The notes beneath the pieces are model-generated. The model was given only the letters and a program-made list of their open reading frames with translations. It ran no database searches and was not told where the DNA came from. Positions 1 through 5,261 of a stretch of DNA of 5,261 nucleotides are shown one piece after another. Positions within the stretch are counted from its first letter, which is position 1, and the number at the start of each line of letters is the position of its first letter. The position numbers and the translations under genes were made by a program. The stretch covers positions 1 to 5,261 of the forward strand of contig JACJZW010000021.1 of assembly GCA_020635355.1 (NCBI GenBank). Reading direction: 5' to 3'. The stretch is from Flavobacteriales bacterium (GTDB lineage: Bacteria > Bacteroidota > Bacteroidia > NS11-12g > UBA9320).

Positions 1-150
1 GAATGGCAAAAGACCTACGTTAGTTTGGCGGAAGACATTAACACCACCGGCTTGGAGAATGCCAAGTTCAAGCTCTTTTTTGCCGCCAAAAGTACCGGTG
101 TTAGTAAAAAGCGTATTTACTTCGACAACATTAAGCTTGTCCATTTTTGA
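1..150 (+). CDS. C-terminal fragment of an unidentified protein
   Basis: An open frame runs from the window edge to TGA at 148-150, giving the last 49 residues of a protein whose start lies to the left. The tail has alternating hydrophobic and polar residues and ends in IYFDNIKLVHF. That resembles the closing beta-strand of jelly-roll or carbohydrate-binding-like folds in extracellular Bacteroidota proteins, where a final 'DNI' strand is common. This fold is an inference from one short motif. The stop codon overlaps the TTG start of the sugar-phosphate transferase by three bases (TTGA at 147-150), so the two are probably co-transcribed and translationally coupled. A role in the same surface-polysaccharide locus is plausible but not shown. 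The frame is convincing because of the tight overlap and natural codon use; the function is unknown. Confidence 0.72.
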   Translation, partial: EWQKTYVSLAEDINTTGLENAKFKLFFAAKSTGVSKKRIYFDNIKLVHF

Positions 151-1547
151 ACCGGTCAAAGTACACAGCACTTTACATCCTATTTGATCTGATCGCTGCC
201 CTGCTGGCATGGGGTTGTTTCTTTTTGTACCGCACTCACATTCAAGAAGGTAAGCCCTATGAACAGGCACTTTCTGACCCAAACCTAATCAAAGGGTTAA
301 TCATCATTCCGCTTACGTGGGTGTTCGCCTATCTGTTGTATGGTCAGTATCGGGACGTTCTGCGCAAATCGCGATTGAAAGAACTGGGGCAGATTCTATT
401 TGTGAGCTTCTTTGGAACGTTGGCTATATTTTTTGTGCTGATTTTGGACGATGAAGTGCGCGATTACCATCGCTATTACCATTCCTTCATGGTTTTATTT
501 CTGACCCATTTTGGATTGACCGAATTTTTTCGATTCACCCTTACCACTCGAATAGGTTCTCGCATCAAACAACGGAAAATTGGCTTCAACACCGTGTTGA
601 TCGGATCGGATGAAAAAGCCCTGGAGTTGTATCAGGAACTGGAGAATGCACGCCATAGCGAGGGGTATGCATTCGTGGGATACGTTCGTGTGAACGGTGA
701 TCCGGGGATATTGAAATCCCTACCGTGTTTGGGAACCTATTCCGAGCTTCCGGAAATCATTGCCAACCATCAGGTAGAAGAGGCCTTATTGGCACTTGAA
801 ACCACGGACCATGGTAAGATTAATAAAATCATTGATCGACTCAATGGAACCGGTGTGACCATTAAAATCACCCCGGACATGTACGACATCCTCTCCGGAA
901 GCGTGCGCATCAACAATATTTTAGGTGCACTCCTGATCCAGATCAGTCCTTACGATATGCCTGATTGGCAACGCAGTGTTAAGCGATTGATGGATATATC
1001 GGTTTCAGCGTTGGCACTCATTTTGGGTATGCCGCTCTACCTACTCATTGCCCTGGCTGTTCGGATGGATAGTGATGGACCAATCTTCTTCAGGCAAGAG
1101 CGTGTTGGATTGGTTGGTCAGCCATTTTGGATCTATAAATTCCGATCCATGTATACGGATTCGGAAGCCAGAGGACCTCAACTATCCAGTAAAGAAGATC
1201 CTAGAATCACCAAGGTCGGACGATTTCTGAGAAAATCCAGACTGGATGAATTACCGCAATTCTGGAATGTAATGAAAGGCGATATGAGCTTGGTTGGGCC
1301 ACGACCAGAGCGTCAATTCTTCATTGACCAGTTGATGGAACGGGCGCCCTATTACAAGCGACTACATCGTGTAAAACCGGGTATCACCAGTTGGGGACAG
1401 GTTAAATTTGGCTACGCCGAAAACATCGATGAAATGATCCAGCGCATGAAATACGACATTCTGTACATTGAAAACATGTCGATTATTCTGGATCTAAAAA
1501 TCCTGATTTACACCGTCCTGATTGTGTTCCAGGGACGAGGAAAATGA
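147..1547 (+). CDS. Polyprenyl-phosphate sugar-1-phosphate transferase (WbaP/WcaJ-type initiating transferase)
   Basis: This 466-residue membrane enzyme is predicted to move a hexose-1-phosphate from a UDP-sugar to undecaprenyl phosphate, the first membrane step of exopolysaccharide or O-antigen synthesis. The long form of the family is visible. There are four N-terminal hydrophobic segments (about 8-28, 48-65, 82-100, 111-131), then a soluble Rossmann-like domain (about 146-265, entering with VLIGSDEKA), then the C-terminal bacterial sugar transferase domain (about 277-466). The last begins with KRLMD and a hydrophobic segment broken by Pro296, as in the re-entrant helix of the family. Conserved blocks are FFRQERVG (314-321), KFRSM (331-335), SRLDELPQFWNV (364-375) with the catalytic Asp367-Glu368 pair, GPRPER (384-389) and KPGITSWGQV (410-419). 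The start is TTG: it is the only start codon after the in-frame stop at 132-134, and the next in-frame Met (residue 115) would remove three of the four N-terminal helices. The sugar specificity cannot be read from the sequence. Confidence 0.95.
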   Translation: MNRSKYTALYILFDLIAALLAWGCFFLYRTHIQEGKPYEQALSDPNLIKGLIIIPLTWVFAYLLYGQYRDVLRKSRLKELGQILFVSFFGTLAIFFVLILDDEVRDYHRYYHSFMVLFLTHFGLTEFFRFTLTTRIGSRIKQRKIGFNTVLIGSDEKALELYQELENARHSEGYAFVGYVRVNGDPGILKSLPCLGTYSELPEIIANHQVEEALLALETTDHGKINKIIDRLNGTGVTIKITPDMYDILSGSVRINNILGALLIQISPYDMPDWQRSVKRLMDISVSALALILGMPLYLLIALAVRMDSDGPIFFRQERVGLVGQPFWIYKFRSMYTDSEARGPQLSSKEDPRITKVGRFLRKSRLDELPQFWNVMKGDMSLVGPRPERQFFIDQLMERAPYYKRLHRVKPGITSWGQVKFGYAENIDEMIQRMKYDILYIENMSIILDLKILIYTVLIVFQGRGK

Positions 1548-1554
1548 TTTCTGA

Positions 1555-1628
1555 GTTCGGAGGACGGATTACGAAGGACGGAAAACGGTCAACGTTATAC
1601 AAACCGCTAACTGCTAACCGTTTACCCT
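1555..1628. repeat. Degenerate heptad repeat tract
   Basis: Read in steps of seven from 1555 the sequence gives GTTCGGA, GGACGGA, TTACGAA, GGACGGA, AAACGGT, CAACGTT and ATACAAA. After the first unit, all share AC at places 3-4. GGACGGA occurs exactly twice (1562-1568 and 1576-1582). After a phase slip, three more heptads follow, TAACTGC, TAACCGT and TTACCCT (1608-1628), which lead into the 40-base hairpin repeats and share their 5' part. Heptad repeats of this loose kind occur between genes in some bacteria (the short tandem repeats of cyanobacteria are the best-known case). The tract begins 8 bases after the transferase stop and has no coding character. Function is unknown. Confidence 0.6.
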
Positions 1629-1736
1629 GACCGAGTGAAGCGAGCGTCACGGGCTAACCGTTTACCATGACTGAGCGAAGCGAACGTCATGGGCTAACCG
1701 TTTACCCTGACCGAGCGAAGCGAGCGTCACGGGCTA
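1613..1736. repeat. Three tandem 40-base hairpin repeats
   Basis: Three head-to-tail units lie at 1613-1652, 1653-1692 and 1693-1732, with a four-base start of a fourth (GCTA). Units 1 and 3 differ at one base; unit 2 differs from unit 3 at four. Each unit begins GCTAACCGTTTACC and then forms a hairpin. In unit 2 the stem CCATGAC/GTCATGG is seven continuous pairs (1665-1671 with 1686-1692). In units 1 and 3 it is CCC plus TGAC paired with GTCA plus GGG, with one bulged C (1625-1653, 1705-1733). The 14-base loop of units 2 and 3 contains GCGAAGC, a sequence known to form an unusually stable mini-hairpin in DNA; unit 1 has GTGAAGC. There are no spacers, so this is not a CRISPR array. It lies between convergent genes and might slow or stop read-through from the transferase, but it lacks a T-tract. 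Confidence 0.85.
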
Positions 1737-1772
1737 CATTCTACCCGCGATCAGGCATTTCTCCCGAATCCG

Positions 1773-1810
1773 AAAAACAAAAAGGGTCACCGCGTTTCGG
1801 CAGGAGACCC
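1773..1810 (-). terminator. Rho-independent terminator of the ABC-F/FKBP unit
   Basis: On the minus strand, 25 bases after the stop of the secreted FKBP gene, GGGTC (1810-1806) pairs with GACCC (1788-1784). The stem continues inward with CC/GG and GC/GC pairs around a T-T mismatch and one bulged T, and closes on a loop of CGAAAC. It is followed at once by TTTTTGTTTTT (1783-1773). Stem plus T-tract at this place is the usual form of an intrinsic terminator. CCGAAA in the loop region (1800-1795) could instead pair with TTTCGG at the end of the T-tract (1775-1770), which would compete with the terminator stem; this is probably chance. On the plus strand the stem lacks a good T-tract. Confidence 0.8.
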
Positions 1811-1834
1811 AACTAACTTTCTTTAATGTAGTAC

Positions 1835-2503
1835 TTACTTTCCTACCACGTCAATGAGTTCAATCTCAAAGACGAGGACAGAATATGGTGGAATGCTTGG
1901 TCGGCCGGCAGCTCCGTAAGCCAAATCGTATGGAATGTACAATTCCCACTTGGATCCTTCCGGCATCAGCTTTAATGCTTCCGTCCATCCCTTGATCACA
2001 CCATTCACATTGAACGTAGCCGGTGTTCCGCGTTCAACCGAACTGTCGAATACCTTACCGTCAATGAATGTTCCGGTGTAATGAGTCGTGACATTATCGC
2101 CATCTGCCGGTTTAGGTCCGGTTCCGGCTTTAATGACCTTGTATTGAAGGCCACTTGGTAGTTCAACAACTCCTGGTTTCTTAGCGTTGTTAGCTAAAAA
2201 AGTGCTTCCAACCTTAATCAGATTTTCGGATTTCTTATCCCGCAATTCCTGAACATAGGAATCAATGAGTTGTTGGGCCGCGGCCAATTCAGGCTGAGTT
2301 ACCTGATGTCCCATGGCTTTCTTAAGTCCGTCCATGAAGGCATCAACGTTGATGGAATCAATATCAGCGGCCATAAGGTTCTTTCCTATGGAAACGCCCA
2401 AGGCATTGGAAACCGAGTCGATTTTGGTATCCAGTTTTGTGTTTTGTGCCATGGCAACAGTGGTAAGGAGGGTAAAAAGAATTAAAAGATTGAATTGTTT
2501 CAT
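1835..2503 (-). CDS. Secreted FKBP-type peptidyl-prolyl cis-trans isomerase (Mip/FkpA-like)
   Basis: This 222-residue exported folding factor should catalyse cis-trans isomerisation of X-Pro bonds in the periplasm. The N-terminus is a signal peptide (hydrophobic 5-17, AMA before Gln20 as a signal peptidase I site; no lipobox cysteine). Residues about 25-108 form a helical, charged region like the FKBP N-terminal dimerisation domain. The FKBP domain covers about 115-220. Counterparts of the FKBP12 active-site residues are present: Tyr142 (HYTG), Phe152-Asp153, Phe164, Val169-Ile170, Trp173, Tyr196 (AYG), the IPP segment at 204-206 and Phe212. The site is therefore likely active. The ATG at 2501-2503 is chosen because it gives the signal peptide; there is no clear Shine-Dalgarno sequence. 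It is the last gene before the terminator at 1773-1810 and follows a paralogue by 77 bases. The specific name (FkpA, FklB or Mip) cannot be fixed. Confidence 0.95.
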   Translation of the reverse strand: MKQFNLLILFTLLTTVAMAQNTKLDTKIDSVSNALGVSIGKNLMAADIDSINVDAFMDGLKKAMGHQVTQPELAAAQQLIDSYVQELRDKKSENLIKVGSTFLANNAKKPGVVELPSGLQYKVIKAGTGPKPADGDNVTTHYTGTFIDGKVFDSSVERGTPATFNVNGVIKGWTEALKLMPEGSKWELYIPYDLAYGAAGRPSIPPYSVLVFEIELIDVVGK

Positions 2504-2534
2504 GATCGACTTTTTAGAAGGAACGTTAACCTTA

Positions 2535-2580
2535 TCGTTTCGTTGCCCATTGATTCTTGTAACCGATGAGCGGTAAACGA
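2535..2580 (-). other. Possible hairpin between the two FKBP genes
   Basis: Directly after the TAA of the lipoprotein FKBP gene, TCGTTT (2580-2575, minus strand) is the reverse complement of AAACGA (2540-2535). Inside this pair lies a small hairpin, ACCG-CTCAT-CGGT (2574-2562). No T-tract follows, so it is not a standard terminator. It may affect relative expression or mRNA ends of the two FKBP genes. No TAnnTTTG promoter element is seen in the 77-base gap. The pairing is visible; any role is inference. Confidence 0.3.
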
Positions 2581-3270
2581 TTACGGATGAACAACTTCCA
2601 TCAGTTCCACTTCAAAAATAAGGGTTGACCCAGGAGGGATTCGTTGTGAACCCTGGTTACCATACGCCAGATCCGATGGAATAAACAGTTTTGCCTTTCC
2701 TCCTTCTTTCATCATTGGAAGACCTTCCAACCATCCTGGAATCATGTTGGCCAGTTTAAATCGAGCCGGTTCTCCATCAAACGTACCGTCAAAAGGTTTG
2801 CCATCAATGGTGGTACCGGTGTACTTCACAACAATCGTGTCTTGTAAGCCTGGAGATGCTCCATTTCCGGCTTGAAGTTCCAGGTACTGCAGTCCGCTTG
2901 GCAACACTTGAACGGCTTCGTTCTTTTTATTTTCTTCCAGGAACTTAGACCCGGCTTCCAGATTGGGTTTGCTTTGACTCTTTTCATCATAGGCCATCAA
3001 CATTTCGCTGATCTGATAAAAGGTAAACAACGTTCCGGAATCGCCCTTTTCATTGAGGTCTCGAATAGCTGCAGCTACCATTTCAGGGTTCAATGCTGCC
3101 CACTCAGATCGCTTAACCTGCATGGCCATGTACTGACCGTAAGCATACGAAATACTATCGATCTCATTCGTAAGGGAAACGGAATCCGAAGAGCCGGATT
3201 TGTCGTTGCACGCCATCAAACCAAAGGCAGCGGCAACTAGGATTAAAAGTGTGTTCTTCATTGTATTCAT
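2581..3270 (-). CDS. Lipoprotein FKBP-type peptidyl-prolyl cis-trans isomerase
   Basis: This 229-residue lipid-anchored prolyl isomerase is predicted to assist protein folding at the cell envelope. The N-terminus has a lipoprotein signal with lipobox LMAC, giving Cys21 as the lipidated residue, then a flexible Ser/Asp-rich stretch. Residues about 33-115 form a helical FKBP N-terminal-type region, and the FKBP domain covers about 123-227. Active-site counterparts are Tyr150 (KYTG), Phe160-Asp161, Phe171, Met176-Ile177, Trp180, Tyr203 (AYG), IPP at 211-213 and Phe219. Met176 replaces the usual Val, a mild change, so activity is likely. Two starts are possible: ATG at 3268-3270 and ATG at 3259-3261 (MKNTLL). 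The second gives an equally good signal peptide. The gene begins 8 bases after the ABC-F stop, so co-transcription is very likely. It is a diverged paralogue of the next gene, with a lipid anchor in place of a cleaved signal. Confidence 0.95.
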   Translation of the reverse strand: MNTMKNTLLILVAAAFGLMACNDKSGSSDSVSLTNEIDSISYAYGQYMAMQVKRSEWAALNPEMVAAAIRDLNEKGDSGTLFTFYQISEMLMAYDEKSQSKPNLEAGSKFLEENKKNEAVQVLPSGLQYLELQAGNGASPGLQDTIVVKYTGTTIDGKPFDGTFDGEPARFKLANMIPGWLEGLPMMKEGGKAKLFIPSDLAYGNQGSQRIPPGSTLIFEVELMEVVHP

Positions 3271-3278
3271 TGTGGTTT

Positions 3279-4898
3279 TCAGGAAACCTGAGAATGCGCT
3301 GCATACATTTTTGCCTTGCGCTCGCGAACTTCTTCGTCCTGTAAATAGCTATCAAAATCAGTCTTCTTGTCAATCACACCGGCAGGTGTTAACTCAATAA
3401 TTCGATCGGCAATAGACTGTATAAACGTGTGATCGTGTGAGGTAAACAACACCGATCCTTTATAGGTTTTCAATCCTTCGTTGAAGGCTTGAATGGACTC
3501 AAGATCCAGGTGATTGGTTGGCTCATCAAGGATCAACAAGTTCGGCTGAGCCAACATCAATCTGGAAATCATACAACGCACTTTTTCCCCTCCACTCAAG
3601 ACATTGGATTTCTTAAATACCTCTTCACCTGAGAAGAGCATCTTGCCCAAAAAACCTCGAATAAAGGTTTCGTCCTTCTCTGCAGAATACTGACGTAACC
3701 AATCTACTAGATTGAGGTCGGCATTGAAATATTTATCGTTCTCATTCGGCAAATAGGCCTTTTGAATGGTAACGCCCCATTCAGAAGAACCGCTGTCTGC
3801 CTTGATTTCGTTATTCAGTATCTGATAGAACTTGGTAATGGCGAGTGAATTTCTCGACAACACGGCAATCTTCTCCCCTTTGTATACATTAAAGGTGACG
3901 TCATTAAAGAATCCGTCCAGAGACAAATCTTTTATATTCAGAATCTGATCACCTGCTTCGCGTTCTTGTTCGAAAATGATGGCCGGATAACGCCTGCTGG
4001 AAGGTTGAATTTCCTCCACATTCAGCTTATCCAACATCTTCTTACGGGAGGTCGCTTGCTTGGATTTCTTTACGTTGGCACTAAAGCGCTCAATGAAGGC
4101 TTGCAGCTCTTTTTTGCGCTCCTCTGCCTTTTTATTGGCTTGCTGTTGCTGCCGAAGAGCAAGCTGACTGGACTCATACCAAAAGGTATAGCTACCGCCG
4201 TAAACTCTAATCTTTTTAAAGTCGATATCCGCTGTGTGCGTACAAACAGCATCCAGGAAGTGACGATCGTGCGACACCACGATCACAATGTTTTTGGATT
4301 CGGCGAGGAAGTTTTCCAACCAGCCAACCGTTTCCACATCCAGGTCATTCGTTGGCTCATCGAGAAGTAGAATATCCGGGTTACCAAACAAGGCCTGGGC
4401 GAGCAAAACCCGCACTTTTTTGGTGTTGGTAAGCTGACTCATCAAACAATGATGTTCATCCTCCGTTACACCCAGCGCACTCAACAACTCGGCTGCCTCA
4501 CTTTCTGCAGTCCAGCCACCCATCTCACCAAATTTCTCCTCAAGCTCAGATGCCCGAATACCGTCCTCATCGTTAAAATCCGGCTTGGCATAAATGGCAT
4601 CCTTTTCCTGCATCACGGCATACATTTCCTTATGGCCCATGATAACCGTCTCAATGACCGGAAAATCATCAAATTCAAAGTGATCCTGTTTCAACACTGC
4701 CATCCGCATTCCAGGTGTTATGGAAACCGATCCCGTGGTTGGTTCGATCTCACCGGATAAGATTTTCAGGAAGGTAGATTTACCGGCCCCATTCGCTCCG
4801 ATAATACCATAGCAGTTACCCTCTGTGAACTTGACGTTCACCTCGTCGAACAACACGCGTTTACCGAACCGAAGTGAAATATTGGAGGCTGTTAACAT
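3279..4898 (-). CDS. ybiT: YbiT-type ABC-F ATPase with a degenerate second ATP site
   Basis: This 539-residue soluble protein has two ABC ATPase domains and no membrane part. ABC-F proteins bind the ribosomal E site and act on translation. Residues such as GNCYGIIGANGAGKSTF, VIMGHKE and FSANVKKSKQATSR resemble E. coli YbiT. Domain 1 has Walker A GANGAGKST (34-42), Q-loop Gln71, Walker B with DEPTNDLD (180-187) and H-loop His210, but a degenerate signature (QLTNTKKVR, 155-163). A Gln/Lys/Glu-rich linker (about 243-300) matches the P-site tRNA interaction region. Domain 2 has a clean signature LSGGEKVR (434-441), Walker B DEPTNHLD (458-465) and His488, but its Walker A position reads SRNSLAITK (348-356), with Ile354 where the lysine belongs. 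The start at 4896-4898 is chosen because MLTASNISLRFG matches the family start and the promoter lies just upstream; a 58-codon longer in-frame form is unlikely. It is the first gene of the minus-strand unit. Confidence 0.93.
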   Translation of the reverse strand: MLTASNISLRFGKRVLFDEVNVKFTEGNCYGIIGANGAGKSTFLKILSGEIEPTTGSVSITPGMRMAVLKQDHFEFDDFPVIETVIMGHKEMYAVMQEKDAIYAKPDFNDEDGIRASELEEKFGEMGGWTAESEAAELLSALGVTEDEHHCLMSQLTNTKKVRVLLAQALFGNPDILLLDEPTNDLDVETVGWLENFLAESKNIVIVVSHDRHFLDAVCTHTADIDFKKIRVYGGSYTFWYESSQLALRQQQQANKKAEERKKELQAFIERFSANVKKSKQATSRKKMLDKLNVEEIQPSSRRYPAIIFEQEREAGDQILNIKDLSLDGFFNDVTFNVYKGEKIAVLSRNSLAITKFYQILNNEIKADSGSSEWGVTIQKAYLPNENDKYFNADLNLVDWLRQYSAEKDETFIRGFLGKMLFSGEEVFKKSNVLSGGEKVRCMISRLMLAQPNLLILDEPTNHLDLESIQAFNEGLKTYKGSVLFTSHDHTFIQSIADRIIELTPAGVIDKKTDFDSYLQDEEVRERKAKMYAAHSQVS

Positions 4899-5175
4899 CG
4901 CTTTGAAAAAATGAGGTGCAAAGGTAGGATTAATGGGATGAAATGTGACGTGCTGAGCGATTAAATCTGAACCGGTATTCTGAGGTGTTTCCACATTCAC
5001 CACATAGGCTGTTTGCGCGATGTCTGACCCACAGGCTGCGGGATGCGCCCGCCTCATTTTGTGAATCCCCAACTTTGAAACTGAACATGTCAGTTTTGAA
5101 TGCCTAATTACCTGGCCTTCGCCACTTTTCGCGCTAAGGTTGGCAGCTACTTTAAACCGAAAAGGATGATACCAA
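4899..5175. other. Non-coding region upstream of the ABC-F gene
   Basis: No convincing gene is seen here. The ABC-F frame stays open to an ATG at 5072, but the added residues have no family-like character and would span the promoter element. Two small perfect inverted repeats are present: GCGGG-ATGCG-CCCGC (5038-5052) and AAACTGA-ACATG-TCAGTTT (5078-5096). The second could be an operator or the end hairpin of a gene to the right. Positions 5114-5160 carry CTTCGCC, CTTTTCGCG and GCTAAGG, which look like a worn intergenic repeat. Short direct repeats built on CAGGCTG or TAGGCTG also occur at 5006-5040. Confidence 0.5.
4919..4926 (-). promoter_or_regulatory. Bacteroidota-type -7 promoter element TACCTTTG
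   Basis: On the minus strand TACCTTTG fits the TAnnTTTG consensus of the primary sigma factor in Bacteroidota. It lies 20 bases upstream of the ABC-F ATG, so the transcript would start roughly 12-15 bases before it. A -33 TTG is not obvious at the expected spacing. The element supports the 4898 start and would serve all three minus-strand genes. Confidence 0.65.
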
Positions 5176-5261
5176 CTACCCCAAAAAGAACCGATCGTTG
5201 TAGAAATTTACCAAACGGTTGAGGTAAATTCGATAGAAAGGGTTAGGGATACAGGCACCCC
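5176..5261 (-). CDS. Possible C-terminal tail of an upstream minus-strand gene
   Basis: A minus-strand frame is open from the window edge to TAG at 5176-5178 and would encode 27 residues ending NRLVNFYNDRFFLG. It is rich in aromatic, Asn and Arg residues and has no motif that I recognise. A frame this short stays open by chance fairly often, and the antisense triplets are also open as far as a stop at 5167-5169 (without a start codon), so the call is weak. If real, it would be a gene in the same direction as the ABC-F unit, ending 277 bases before it. Confidence 0.25.
   Translation of the reverse strand, partial: GACIPNPFYRIYLNRLVNFYNDRFFLG
5205..5230. repeat. Inverted repeat, 8-base arms
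   Basis: AATTTACC (5205-5212) and GGTAAATT (5223-5230) are perfect reverse complements around a 10-base spacer. This could be a protein-binding site or a chance hairpin. It lies inside the possible C-terminal frame at 5176-5261, which weakens either reading. Confidence 0.35.

Noticed and set aside
1613..1736. CRISPR array
   Set aside because: The 40-base units are directly adjacent with no unique spacers, there are only three, and no cas gene is present.
2270..2576. Plus-strand open frames across the start region of the secreted FKBP gene
   Set aside because: They are antisense to a well-supported gene and show no domain or signal features.
2872..3240. 122-codon plus-strand frame opposite the lipoprotein FKBP gene
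   Set aside because: It lies wholly antisense to a conserved FKBP coding sequence and has no recognisable motif.
3164..3400. Short frames on both strands across the ABC-F/FKBP junction
   Set aside because: They overlap the ends of two real genes in other frames and have no features of their own.
3966..4760. Plus-strand frames of 134 and 103 codons opposite the ABC-F gene
   Set aside because: They are shadows of the conserved ATPase domains on the other strand.
3279..4898. Antibiotic-resistance ABC-F (ribosome protection) gene
   Set aside because: The sequence follows the housekeeping YbiT type, and no leader-peptide attenuator of the resistance genes is seen.
4899..5072. 58-codon N-terminal extension of the ABC-F frame to the ATG at 5072
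   Set aside because: The extension does not resemble the family, whose members start near MLTASNISLRFG, and the TACCTTTG promoter element lies inside it.
5165..5221. 18-codon plus-strand frame starting with ATG at 5165 or nearby
   Set aside because: Too short, no ribosome binding site, no recognisable content.
5170..5261. Plus-strand open frame at the right edge reading KEPIVVEIYQTVEV
   Set aside because: Its composition looks coding-like, but it follows a stop at 5167-5169 and has no start codon before the window ends; it is the antisense of the possible minus-strand tail.

Overview
The window looks like chromosomal DNA from a member of the Bacteroidota. The support is a TACCTTTG -7 element (the TAnnTTTG promoter type of that phylum) just upstream of one gene, no clear Shine-Dalgarno sequences before the starts, the character of the proteins, and degenerate heptad and hairpin repeats between genes. 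Order or family cannot be assigned from the sequence alone; a Flavobacteriales-like relative is a guess.

Layout. Positions 1-150 hold the C-terminal tail of an unidentified plus-strand protein. Its TGA overlaps the TTG start of a polyprenyl-phosphate sugar-1-phosphate transferase (147-1547, +), the membrane enzyme that starts exopolysaccharide or O-antigen repeat-unit assembly. A 287-base convergent intergenic region follows (1548-1834). It holds a run of degenerate 7-base repeats, three tandem copies of a 40-base hairpin-forming repeat, and a rho-independent terminator for the genes arriving from the right.

From the right, on the minus strand, three genes look like one transcription unit. 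They are a YbiT-type ABC-F ATPase (3279-4898), a lipoprotein FKBP-type peptidyl-prolyl isomerase (2581-3270, 8 bases downstream) and a secreted FKBP-type isomerase (1835-2503, 77 bases further). A promoter element at 4919-4926 and a terminator at 1773-1810 bracket the unit. The ABC-F protein acts in the cytoplasm on ribosomes, while both FKBPs are exported folding factors, so any functional link between them is inference. Positions 4899-5175 look non-coding with small inverted repeats, and 5176-5261 may hold the tail of another minus-strand gene.

The most notable points are the ABC-F protein, whose second Walker A is destroyed and whose first signature motif is degenerate so that one of two composite ATP sites is lost coherently, and the 40-base hairpin repeats, in which one stem mismatch is replaced by a base pair. 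Everything else is recognisable. I see no evidence for a new multi-gene system.
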